Source of the DNA: Nonomuraea sp. SBT364
GTDB lineage: Bacteria; Actinomycetota; Actinomycetes; Streptosporangiales; Streptosporangiaceae
Assembly (NCBI RefSeq): GCF_001083785.1
Contig: NZ_LAVL01000027.1
Coordinates: forward strand, 1-64,000
Reading direction: 5' to 3'
Length of the DNA: 64,000 nt
In this document: positions 9,172 through 16,716 of the stretch, one piece after another
How positions within the stretch are numbered: the stretch's first letter is position 1
How the letters are laid out: each line of letters starts with the position of its first letter
Notes under the pieces: model-generated
Seen by the model: only the letters and a program-made list of their open reading frames with translations
What the model was told of the DNA's origin: nothing
Database searches by the model: none
Position numbers and translations under genes: made by a program

Positions 9172-9479
9172 GATTCGATCGCACGGCCGCCTTCCTTCGA
9201 GACGCGGCCCGGCTTCCTCCTGAGCACTACGTGATGTTCAGAGAGGCTGTGTACAAGCACTTCCTGCCGGCGATCGAGCAGGGAGCACACACAGGCCGCG
9301 CCCCCTGGCCACCACGGCTGCGCATCCATAAACTCACCGACACCCACGTCTACTCCTTGACGTGGAACTTCGCCTCCCCGGACGGCAGAGCGACCTTCGA
9401 GTTCGGGAGCACCGACAACGGCGAGCCGTTCCTGATCTGGCGCCGCATCGGCGATCACTCCATCTATGACCGGCCCTGA
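9168..9479 (+). CDS. Putative RelE/ParE-fold toxin
   Basis: A 103-residue protein starting at GTG 9168, coupled to the antitoxin-like gene by a 4-bp overlap. Basic residues are frequent, and the end reads FLIWRRIGDHSIYDRP, close to the H-x-I-Y terminus common in RelE/ParE-superfamily toxins. The middle TFEFGSTDNGEPFLIW would form the final beta strands. If it belongs to this superfamily it would act as an mRNA interferase or gyrase inhibitor; which one cannot be told from sequence. Chromosomal, solitary pair with no phage genes nearby. Confidence 0.65.
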   Translation: MRFDRTAAFLRDAARLPPEHYVMFREAVYKHFLPAIEQGAHTGRAPWPPRLRIHKLTDTHVYSLTWNFASPDGRATFEFGSTDNGEPFLIWRRIGDHSIYDRP

Positions 9480-9679
9480 GTCGCGCTCATCTCGCCCGGT
9501 ACAGGCCGGACTCGCGTAGCGTCGGTAATGACGTTCGAGCAGTCGGGTCCACGAACTCGCGCTGGGTGAGGGGCGACCGTGCAGCGGGACTTGATTCGAC
9601 TGCTCGCCTTTCCGGGGTGTTCACCTATCTGACACCGAACAGAGGCCCCCACCGTGCCACGACCTGGCGGCGGGGTGGC

Positions 9680-10018
9680 TCATCGGGCCTGGCCGGCGAG
9701 GAGGCGGCGCCACCACTCGTACGCTTCCACGCGGCACCAGCAGTGAGCCGTCCAGGTCAGGGAGGGTATGCCGGGCCGAGGGAGAGTCTGGCGGCGGACC
9801 TGGCAGGAACCGGCGATGCAGACCAGTTCGCAGGTGGTCATCCGGCAGAAGCAGGTGTACGCGACGACCCGGCCGCGCCCACGGCTCTGCTCGATCCACC
9901 ACAACGCCGTACGCCCGGGCCCCGGCGGGGCCGGGTGTGGCGAAATCCCCGGGCAGTCCTCGTCGTCCTCCTCCACGACGACCTCGGGCGGAGCGAGAAC
10001 ATCGATGGACGCGGTCAT
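9680..10018 (-). CDS. Small cysteine-rich protein coupled to regulator-linked gene
   Basis: A 112-residue protein starting MTASIDVLAPPEVVVEEDDE at ATG 10018 (an in-frame ATG at 10030 is possible). It has an acidic N-terminus, then TALWWIEQSRGRGRVVAY followed by a cysteine cluster (pattern C-x-C-x4-C-x3-C-x4-C) and a second CWC near the end in a Trp-rich tail (EAYEWWRRLL). The ATG overlaps the stop of the preceding small gene (ATGA). I do not recognise a named family. The divergent helix-turn-helix regulator resembles regulators often found beside small accessory proteins in actinomycetes. The cysteines could bind metal or form disulfides. Confidence 0.6.
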   Translation of the reverse strand: MTASIDVLAPPEVVVEEDDEDCPGISPHPAPPGPGRTALWWIEQSRGRGRVVAYTCFCRMTTCELVCIAGSCQVRRQTLPRPGIPSLTWTAHCWCRVEAYEWWRRLLAGQAR

Positions 10019-10251
10019 CGGGCCGTCCATGCGGCCGGGCTCTCCTTTTCGGCGATGCTCTCCTGCTCCGCGATGACCTGGCACAGCCTCCCCAGGTCGT
10101 CGGCATCGACCGTCCGGTACGCGCCCGCCTCCTCGGCGGCCACGGGGAACCGCCGCTCGCGGGTCGCCCAGAACCGCCCAGCGTCGCTGCGCATGATCCG
10201 CCACCCGGCGAACACCGGACGAGCGGCGGCTACAGCCCTATCGTGTGTCAT
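10015..10251 (-). CDS. Small hypothetical protein paired with HTH regulator
   Basis: A 78-residue protein, MTHDRAVAAARPVFAGWRIM, with a central FWATRERRFPVAAEEAGAY and a helical DLGRLCQVIAEQESIAEKE tail. The frame has good actinobacterial codon usage and ends exactly in an ATGA overlap with the cysteine-rich gene, so the two form a coupled pair. It is transcribed divergently from the XRE-type regulator gene. Similar short proteins with an F-W-A-T-R core accompany helix-turn-helix regulators in related genomes, to my knowledge without assigned function. Confidence 0.62.
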   Translation of the reverse strand: MTHDRAVAAARPVFAGWRIMRSDAGRFWATRERRFPVAAEEAGAYRTVDADDLGRLCQVIAEQESIAEKESPAAWTAR

Positions 10252-10426
10252 GGGTCAGGACCACCATCCTGATCAAGGGGTCCGTACAACGTTTCAGCGC
10301 CTACGGACCCGCTCCGGTCGGGTCACCTCCGATTACAACAGTGCGTAATTCTTCGATCACAGATGCGATCAGGGGATACTAAGGGTGGTCAGAACGTCCC
10401 CCAGGTCTGACAGCGAGGTGCACACG

Positions 10427-11659
10427 ATGGCCACCGAACCCCCCGCATGGGCCGTACGGCTACGTGCCGAGCGCCGCAACCGGTTCTGGAGCCAGAAGGA
10501 CATGGCCCGACATCTGGTCGAGGCCGCCGACGGTGATGTACGCGCCCGGCTGCCCTCCCGGGAGAGCATCGTCCGCCGCATCAAAGCATACGAGGCCGGA
10601 CACAACCAGCCCGACGACCCCTACCGCCTCCTGTACGCCCGAGCCTTCGGACTCACCGAGGACGAACTGTTTGAGCACCACCATCGCCTCCTCGGAATCG
10701 ATGGCGACGACGAGCGAAGGGCCCTGGAGCTGACTCGTCGTGCCGCCGCCACCGAGGTTGGGGAAAGCACCCTTGAACGGCTGGAGGCGACGGTGGACGA
10801 CCTCGCCATCGCTTACCACGGAACGCCACCCCATGAGCTGCTGGTCCGCGTTCGCCAGCACCTTGATTACGTTTTCCAACTCCTGGATGCCAAGAAGACG
10901 CTCACGGAGCATCGGCGACTGCTCGTGGCCGGCGGCTGGCTCTCACTTCTCGCTGCGACCTGCCTCATCGATCTACGCCGGTTCCCGGCCGCAACGGCTC
11001 GGTTGCATACAGCCGCCCAACTCGCCAAGGAGACGGAGCATCGCGAGATTTCGGCCTGGTGCCTGGAGACGAAGGCATGGCAGGTTCTGATCGATGGCGG
11101 ATACCGGCGGGCCCTGACGCTCTCCCAGGCAGCACAGCGGGCGGCCCCCAGGGGCGGTTCGGCGTACATCCAGGCGACAGCACAGGAGGGCCGGGTCTGG
11201 GCGCGCCTCGGCGCTGCCCGGGAGACCCGCGACACACTGAACCGGGTCGCGCGGCTCGTCGCACACCTGCCGGACCCCGACCGGCCCGAGCACCACTACC
11301 GCTACGACCCCGCCAAGTCCGACGCCTACATCGCGACGACGCTGTCCTGGCTTGGCGATTCGGCGGCGGAACCGTACGCACGTGGTGTGCTCGCCCGGCA
11401 AGAGTCGGACCCCCCGAGACGGCCCCGCAGAACCCTTGCCGCGCGGCTCGATCTAGCGCTCGCACTCCTGGCAGCCGACCATCCCGACGAGGCCGCGAAC
11501 ATGACGCTTGCCGCCCTCACCGACCCGCATCTCGTGCCGTCGCACTATTGGCGCGCGGCCGAGGTGGTCAAAGCCGTGGAGTCCCGCCGTGTGCCCGAGG
11601 CCGTGGAACTGAGCGAGGCATACCGCGAGCTATGCCGGCGTGACGACCGGCCTCTTTGA
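10427..11659 (+). CDS. XRE-family helix-turn-helix regulator with TPR-like C-terminal domain
   Basis: A 410-residue protein. Start ATG 10427 (MATEPPAWAVRLRAERRN) has a GAGGTG ribosome-binding site at 10414-10419. An N-terminal helix-turn-helix (RNRFWSQKDMARHL to IKAYEAGHNQPDDPYRLLYARAFGL) is followed by an acidic linker and a long all-helical part with TPR-like repeats (HRRLLVAGGWLSLLAAT, EISAWCLETKAWQVL, AYIATTLSWLGD). The design matches actinomycete regulators whose TPR region senses a ligand or partner. It probably controls the divergent small-protein pair across the 175-bp intergenic region 10252-10426; no clear operator was identified there. Confidence 0.82.
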   Translation: MATEPPAWAVRLRAERRNRFWSQKDMARHLVEAADGDVRARLPSRESIVRRIKAYEAGHNQPDDPYRLLYARAFGLTEDELFEHHHRLLGIDGDDERRALELTRRAAATEVGESTLERLEATVDDLAIAYHGTPPHELLVRVRQHLDYVFQLLDAKKTLTEHRRLLVAGGWLSLLAATCLIDLRRFPAATARLHTAAQLAKETEHREISAWCLETKAWQVLIDGGYRRALTLSQAAQRAAPRGGSAYIQATAQEGRVWARLGAARETRDTLNRVARLVAHLPDPDRPEHHYRYDPAKSDAYIATTLSWLGDSAAEPYARGVLARQESDPPRRPRRTLAARLDLALALLAADHPDEAANMTLAALTDPHLVPSHYWRAAEVVKAVESRRVPEAVELSEAYRELCRRDDRPL

Positions 11660-11816
11660 CGTCCGCTGCAGCGATCCCGATAGCGGTGCGCGCTTGGCCG
11701 CAATCGAGGTGGCTGCGGCGTGACATTATCGTACGTCACATTCTCATCTGCATGCCTTATCGCAAGTGGGGAATGCCGCAAAAATCAGATGATTCAATTC
11801 GAAGGAGTTGCCAGTC

Positions 11817-13568
11817 GTGGCTTTCCAGACGCCCGTGACGGTGGAGGAAATCCTGACGTCTATCCACCGGAAGGAATACCTGCTACCGGCGATCCAGCGG
11901 GAGTTCGTCTGGAGTGCCGACCAGATCCGGTGGCTCGTCGACAGTCTCATGAGGGGGTACCCAATCGGCTCATTCCTCCTTTGGAAAGTTGAGCCCAGGA
12001 CGGTGACTAACTACACCTTTTACGATTTCCTCACTCACTACCATGAAAGAGACAATCCCTACGCAACCAGGGCAGCGATTCCAAACGGCAGTGGCGTGAC
12101 CGCGGTGCTGGACGGCCAGCAGCGACTGACTGCCCTTAACATCGCCATCTACGGCAGCCACGCGGAAAAGCGGAAATACGCCTGGTGGAGCAGCCCCGAC
12201 GCATTTCCCAAGAAGCGACTCCACCTCAATCTGGTGGAGGATCCCGACCCGGACGAAATGGGTCTACGATACGATCTGAGGTTTCTCACCGACGTCGAGG
12301 CCGCCTCTGCGGATGGGAATCCGGACCGCTGGTATCCGGTCGGCGCGATCCTAGACCTGGCAAACGCAGGGCCAGCGCTCTACGGCGAATTGGCGAAACG
12401 CGGCATCGACCTCAATGATGTCAAACCTTACCAGCGCCTCTATGACCTATACGAGGCGGTACGCACACGCAAGCCGATCAACTACTTTCTGGAGAAGGCG
12501 CAGGACGCGGACAAGGTCCTCGACATCTTCGTCCGGGTCAACAGCGGCGGCACCACGCTGTCATACTCAGATCTACTCTTGTCGATGGCGACTAACCAGT
12601 GGCAACAACTCGACGCACGAGAAGAGGTACGCCAACTGGTCCAGGAACTCAACACCGGCGGCACCAGAACATTTTCCTTCTCCAAGGATGTCGTACTCAA
12701 GACCGCGCTCATGGTCGCCGGAGTCGATCTTCGATTCAAGGTCTCCAACTTCACCGCCAGCAACATGCAGAAGGTGGAAGACGCGTGGAGCACCACGCGA
12801 GTGGCCATGATAAAAGCAGCGTCCCTGCTTGATCTCTTTGGCTTCACTAATCGAACGCTCACGGCAGCCAGCGCCGTAGTGCCCTTGTCGTACTACCTGG
12901 CTCGCCGAAATCTCCCGGACAGCTACCTGACCTCAAGCGCAGACGTAAAGGACAGGCTGGCAGTCCGGCAGTGGGTGACCCGGTCCCTGGTGAAGCGCGG
13001 GATCTGGGGATCCGGCTTGGACACCCTACTGATCCGGCTTCGCCAGGCGATCGACACCCACGGTGCAGACAGCTTCCCAGTGGCCGACATCGAGAAGGAG
13101 ATGAGCACACTCGGTAAGTCGCTTGCCTTCGAGCCAACCGAAATCGATGAGCTGCTGGAGCTCAAGTACGCCAGCCAGCGCACCTTCCCAGTGCTTGCGC
13201 TGCTGTATCCCGGCCTGGACCTGTCGAAGGAATTCCACGAAGATCACATCTTCCCTCGCTCACGATTCACTCCGAAGCGGCTTCGGGACGCGGGCATCGA
13301 TGACGCCTTGGTGGACACCTACCGAGCGACCGTTGACCTGTTGCCGAACCTCCAGCTCCTCGGCGGCGTACCGAACGCCGAGAAGCACGCCAAGCTACCG
13401 GCCAATTGGCTGGCGCATGCCTTCGCCACCGACGCCGAGCGCCATACCTACCTTCATGCAAACGACCTCCAAGACCTGCCGCTCGACCTGCACGATTTCC
13501 TTGCATTCATCGAGCAGCGCAAGCGACGCATGCGGACGCGGCTGAGTAGCGTGCTCGGGGTCGATTGA
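11817..13568 (+). CDS. DUF262-DUF1524 protein, GmrSD-like restriction endonuclease
   Basis: A 583-residue protein. GTG 11817 is chosen because GAAGGAG at 11801-11807 is nine bases upstream; TTG 11808 would be too close. The N-terminal DUF262 (ParB/sulfiredoxin-fold nucleotidase) has AIQREFVW and GVTAVLDGQQRLTALN, the DGQQR motif needed for NTP hydrolysis in GmrS. A helical middle is followed by a C-terminal DUF1524 His-Me-finger nuclease with FHEDHIFPRSRF and, farther on, LPNLQLLGGVPNAEKHAKLP. Single-chain GmrSD, SspE and BrxU-type enzymes cut modified phage DNA. No methylase or partner gene is adjacent. G+C is visibly lower than in flanking genes, a sign of transfer. Confidence 0.88.
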   Translation: MAFQTPVTVEEILTSIHRKEYLLPAIQREFVWSADQIRWLVDSLMRGYPIGSFLLWKVEPRTVTNYTFYDFLTHYHERDNPYATRAAIPNGSGVTAVLDGQQRLTALNIAIYGSHAEKRKYAWWSSPDAFPKKRLHLNLVEDPDPDEMGLRYDLRFLTDVEAASADGNPDRWYPVGAILDLANAGPALYGELAKRGIDLNDVKPYQRLYDLYEAVRTRKPINYFLEKAQDADKVLDIFVRVNSGGTTLSYSDLLLSMATNQWQQLDAREEVRQLVQELNTGGTRTFSFSKDVVLKTALMVAGVDLRFKVSNFTASNMQKVEDAWSTTRVAMIKAASLLDLFGFTNRTLTAASAVVPLSYYLARRNLPDSYLTSSADVKDRLAVRQWVTRSLVKRGIWGSGLDTLLIRLRQAIDTHGADSFPVADIEKEMSTLGKSLAFEPTEIDELLELKYASQRTFPVLALLYPGLDLSKEFHEDHIFPRSRFTPKRLRDAGIDDALVDTYRATVDLLPNLQLLGGVPNAEKHAKLPANWLAHAFATDAERHTYLHANDLQDLPLDLHDFLAFIEQRKRRMRTRLSSVLGVD

Positions 13569-13879
13569 GCCCTGGCCCACCCGCCGAACTGTGCGCCTAC
13601 CCGCATGCCCCGAACCCGAACTGGCAGGAACGGAGCCGATCTGGATTTTATCCGAGTCCTGTTCAACAGGCCTCTCTACCGACTTCACCGGCGCGGAGTT
13701 CTCCGGCGAGCTGGCCTCCGTCTATGACCAGCTCCGACATCTCATGCCGCTTCGGACAAACCTGGAGGCGCTTCTTCGAGTCGCTTGGGGGTGCGGGCCA
13801 GCTTGGCGGCATTGGGGTTGGCTGACCGCGACCCGCACCTTCTACTGGGGCTGGGCCAGAGGTCGTACGTCGACAGCGT
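13569..13879. other. Intergenic stretch with no supported gene
   Basis: About 310 bp between the DUF262 gene and the protease relic. Short open frames exist on both strands but none has a ribosome-binding site or recognisable content. It may be the eroded 5' half of the serine protease relic that follows. Confidence 0.4.
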
Positions 13880-14156
13880 CTCTTCGGGACCGCAGCTGAA
13901 CAGTCGGTGTGTAAGCTCGGGTCCGCCTCCGGCTGCGGCACGATTTTCAAACTAAACCACTCCTTCTACGACGGCGATATCGGGGAGATCGTCGGAGGCC
14001 AGGTGCTCACGAGCATCCTCAACGGCAGCACACGGCGCACCTTCGGCGACAGCGGCGGGCCGTTCTTCCCCGCTCGCCGGTATGCAGGTGTACGGCATCC
14101 TAGAGGGCGCGCTGGTGGACGACGACAACGTCCTGTGCTGCGCCTTCAAGCCGTGA
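13880..14156 (+). pseudogene. Chymotrypsin-like (S1) secreted serine protease relic
   Basis: Reading the plus strand gives EQSVCKLGSASGCGTIFKLN, then NGSTRRTFGDSGGPFF, where GDSGGP is the S1 nucleophile motif (active-site Ser). Just after it the frame must shift by one base. The other frame continues with GMQVYGILEGALVDDD and ends ...CCAFKP at TGA 14154-14156, as expected for the C-terminus of such proteases. The catalytic His and Asp regions cannot be found upstream, and frame breaks with a TGA lie near 13.82 kb. It is therefore a 3' remnant with a frameshift, or a sequencing slip plus an N-terminal deletion. Confidence 0.65.
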
Positions 14157-14265
14157 ACCGTTTCTACAATGGAGCCCGCTACAACGTATGGAGTCGATGG
14201 CCTGCCCGATGGGCCGTCGTGAGGCGTTTCCGGCGGTCCAGCCTATCCGCGGAGGAGGGGCCACG

Positions 14266-14760
14266 ATGAGAGGCGCGATCATCGCGACCGGTATGGCTGT
14301 CGTTCTCGGCATTATGGCCTGCACGTCATCCGCTTCGGGGCCGCGGGCCTCGCGAGCCGCGGCGACTGTCGTGTCCGCTTCGCCGGGCTGCGCGACCTCC
14401 TCCTGCCTTGTCGGCGACGACCCGGCCATCTACGTCTCGGCTGCGGACCCGCCGGGCGAGACCGTGCCGATCACGGCCAGGCTCACATGGGTGGAGGACG
14501 AGTCCTGCCTGCTCCTCGACATCACCTCGGGCCGCGACACCGGCGTCGCGGTCCCCTTATGGCCGTCCGGTACGGCTGCCACACGAACGTCCGGCGACGA
14601 ACGCGGAGTGGTCGTGCCGGGTGCCGGGCGACTTCTGGCCGGTGAAGGTTTTACTGGGCAGGCGACCTGGCACCGCGTGGACGTTGGATTCCTGCCCCCG
14701 CCCAGCCGCTGCCGTCATCACGACGGGTATGTGACCGTCACTGAGGTCGAGCCCGGCTGA
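14266..14760 (+). CDS. Putative lipoprotein
   Basis: A 164-residue protein. Start ATG 14266 has a very strong ribosome-binding site, GGAGGAGGGG at 14251-14260. The signal peptide MRGAIIATGMAVVLGIMAC ends in a lipobox-like IMAC, so the mature protein should be lipid-anchored outside the membrane. The remainder is Thr/Ser/Gly-rich and beta-strand-like with two further cysteine pairs (PGCATSSC; ESC and SRC), possibly disulfides. No family recognised. It follows the broken protease and may once have been co-transcribed with it. Confidence 0.72.
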   Translation: MRGAIIATGMAVVLGIMACTSSASGPRASRAAATVVSASPGCATSSCLVGDDPAIYVSAADPPGETVPITARLTWVEDESCLLLDITSGRDTGVAVPLWPSGTAATRTSGDERGVVVPGAGRLLAGEGFTGQATWHRVDVGFLPPPSRCRHHDGYVTVTEVEPG

Positions 14761-14812
14761 TCGCTCAGTCGGGCGCGGATGCAGTACGTCAGGCCGCGGA
14801 ATGTGGTCATGC

Positions 14813-15721
14813 CTACAGAAGGCCCGCCGCCGCGAGGTGTTTGCCGATGCGGCCGGTCTCGTCGTCGTCGAGCGGGACCTGCGGGACGGCCGTGGCCGGG
14901 TGGTCGATGATGCCGCGCAGGTGCAACGCGGCCTTGAAGGCGCCGAGCCCTGCGGAGCTGCCGCCCATCCGGGAGCCCGCCACGTGGACGATCTCGAACA
15001 GCCTCACCAGGCGCTCCTGCTCGCGCCTGGCCTCCTCCCAGTCGCCCGCCGCAGCGGCGCGGACCAGGCGCACGTACCCGTGCGGGTCGACGTTGCCCAG
15101 CCCCGGCACCACGCCGTCGGCGCCCATCCACAGCGCGCTGTCCACGGTCACCTCCGACCCGGTGAGCACGCTGAAGGGCGCCTCCCGGGCGAGGATCAGC
15201 CGGCGCAGCCCGCCGTCGTCGCCGCTGGAGTCCTTCACCCCGGCCAGCGTCCCGTCGGCCGCCAGCTCCAGCAGCAGTTCGGCGCTCAGCTTGAGGTGCA
15301 CGGAGACGGGCAGGTCATAGGCGTACACCGGCAGCCCGCCGCGCGCCGCGAGCGTACGAAAGTGGGTGGCGATCTCCACCGGATGGGTGCGTGTGTAGAA
15401 CGGCGCCGTCGCCACCAGCCCGGCCGCCCCGACCGCGACGGCGACGGCGGCGTGCTCCAGCACCCTGGGCGTGGTCATGTCGATCACCCCGGCCAGCACC
15501 GGCACCTGCCCGCCCACGTGGCCGATCACCGTGTCCAGCACCACCCGGCGCTGCGCGTCGGTCAGGTACGCCACCTCGGAGGACGACCCGAGCACGAACA
15601 GCGCGTCCACCCCGCCCTCCAGCAGGTGGTCCACCAGCCGTGTCAGCGACCCGGCGTCCACCTCCCCCTCGGAGGTCAACGGGGTGCAAACCGGGGGGAT
15701 CACTCCGGTGAGGGTGGTCAT
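14813..15721 (-). CDS. Dihydrodipicolinate synthase/N-acetylneuraminate lyase superfamily protein
   Basis: A 302-residue TIM-barrel aldolase. Start MTTLTGVIPPVCTPLT; conserved elements are LFVLGSSSEVAYLT (counterpart of the G-T-T-G-E loop), YAYDLPVSVH with the catalytic Tyr, and LAGVKDSSGDDG with the Schiff-base Lys near residue 160. The family includes DapA, sialate lyase, KDG aldolase and 5-keto-4-deoxyglucarate dehydratase. The GSSSEV loop differs from true DapA, so a catabolic role is more likely. It is the last gene of the peptide-type importer operon and overlaps the ATPase stop (ATGA), so its substrate probably enters through that importer. Confidence 0.88.
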   Translation of the reverse strand: MTTLTGVIPPVCTPLTSEGEVDAGSLTRLVDHLLEGGVDALFVLGSSSEVAYLTDAQRRVVLDTVIGHVGGQVPVLAGVIDMTTPRVLEHAAVAVAVGAAGLVATAPFYTRTHPVEIATHFRTLAARGGLPVYAYDLPVSVHLKLSAELLLELAADGTLAGVKDSSGDDGGLRRLILAREAPFSVLTGSEVTVDSALWMGADGVVPGLGNVDPHGYVRLVRAAAAGDWEEARREQERLVRLFEIVHVAGSRMGGSSAGLGAFKAALHLRGIIDHPATAVPQVPLDDDETGRIGKHLAAAGLL

Positions 15722-16716
15722 ACACGCTCCTGGATCAGTTCGAGGTCGGTGGCACCGGCCGCCACCGGGTGGTGGCAGTGGTAGAGGTGGTCGTCGTCGG
15801 TGACGGCGTCCGGCCAGCCGGCCGCGCACGCGTCGTCGGCCCGCCAGCAGCGGGTCCGGAACGGGCAGCCGCTCGGCGGCCTGGTCGCCGACGGCACCGC
15901 GCCGACCAGCGGGATCGGGTTGATCGGTGAGATCAGCCCCGGCGTGGCCGAGAACAGCGCCCGGGTGTACGGGTGCCGCGCGCCGAGCGGGAGCGCCCCG
16001 GCGGGGGTCTGCTCGACGATGCGGCCCAGGTACATGGTGACCACCCGGTCGCTCATCCGGCGGACCGTCTGGATGTCGTGCGAGACGAACACCAGCGCCA
16101 GCCCGAGCCGTTCCTTCAGGTCGAGCAGCAGGTTGAGGATCTGGGCCCGTACCGACACGTCGAGCGCGCTGGTCGGCTCGTCGGCGACGATCAGCGCCGG
16201 CTCCAGCGCGAGCGCGCGGGCGACGGCCACGCGCTGCCGCTGGCCGCCGGAGAGCTGGCTGGGCAGCGCGTCGGCGGCGCTGGCGGGCAGCCCGACCAGG
16301 TCGAGCAGCTCGCGCACGCGGGCGTCGCGCTGGGCCGGGGTGCCGCGCCGGTGCACGTTGAGCGGGTCGCGCAGCACCTGGCGGACCGGCAGCCGCCGGT
16401 TCAGCGCCGTTGACGGGTCCTGGAACACCATGCCGACGCTGGAGCCGATCATCGGCCGGCGTTCGGACTCCTTCAGCCCCCACAGGTCACGGCCCCGGAA
16501 CGACACCGTCCCGGACGTCGGCCGCTGCAGCCCGACCAGCACCTTGGCCAGGGTGGACTTGCCGCAGCCCGACTCGCCCACGACGCCGACGGTCTCGCCG
16601 GCGCCGACGACGAGGTCCGCGCCGGTCAGCGCGTACACCCGGTCGCGGGTGAACAGGCCGCCCGAGCGGGCCTTGTGCACGACGTGCACGTCCTTCAGCT
16701 CAAGCATGCTGCTCAC
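15718..16716 (-). CDS. Oligopeptide-type ABC transporter ATP-binding protein (OppF/DppF-like)
   Basis: A 332-residue cytoplasmic ATPase with Walker A GESGCGKST, Q-loop VFQDP, signature LSGGQRQRVAVARAL, Walker B LIVADEPTSALD and the switch His in VSHDIQ. The C-terminal oligopeptide/dipeptide extension carries the Cys pattern GCPFRTRCWRADDAC that defines the Opp/Dpp class. GTG 16716 overlaps the preceding gene by 17 bp; an internal ATG at 16707 is an alternative start. It forms the ATPase heterodimer with the ATPase half of the fused protein upstream. Confidence 0.93.
   Translation of the reverse strand: MSSMLELKDVHVVHKARSGGLFTRDRVYALTGADLVVGAGETVGVVGESGCGKSTLAKVLVGLQRPTSGTVSFRGRDLWGLKESERRPMIGSSVGMVFQDPSTALNRRLPVRQVLRDPLNVHRRGTPAQRDARVRELLDLVGLPASAADALPSQLSGGQRQRVAVARALALEPALIVADEPTSALDVSVRAQILNLLLDLKERLGLALVFVSHDIQTVRRMSDRVVTMYLGRIVEQTPAGALPLGARHPYTRALFSATPGLISPINPIPLVGAVPSATRPPSGCPFRTRCWRADDACAAGWPDAVTDDDHLYHCHHPVAAGATDLELIQERV

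Noticed and set aside
9621..10106. Alternative minus-strand frame overlapping the cysteine-rich gene
   Set aside because: Less consistent codon usage and no coupling to the upstream small gene; the 9680-10018 frame ends and starts in a clean ATGA overlap.
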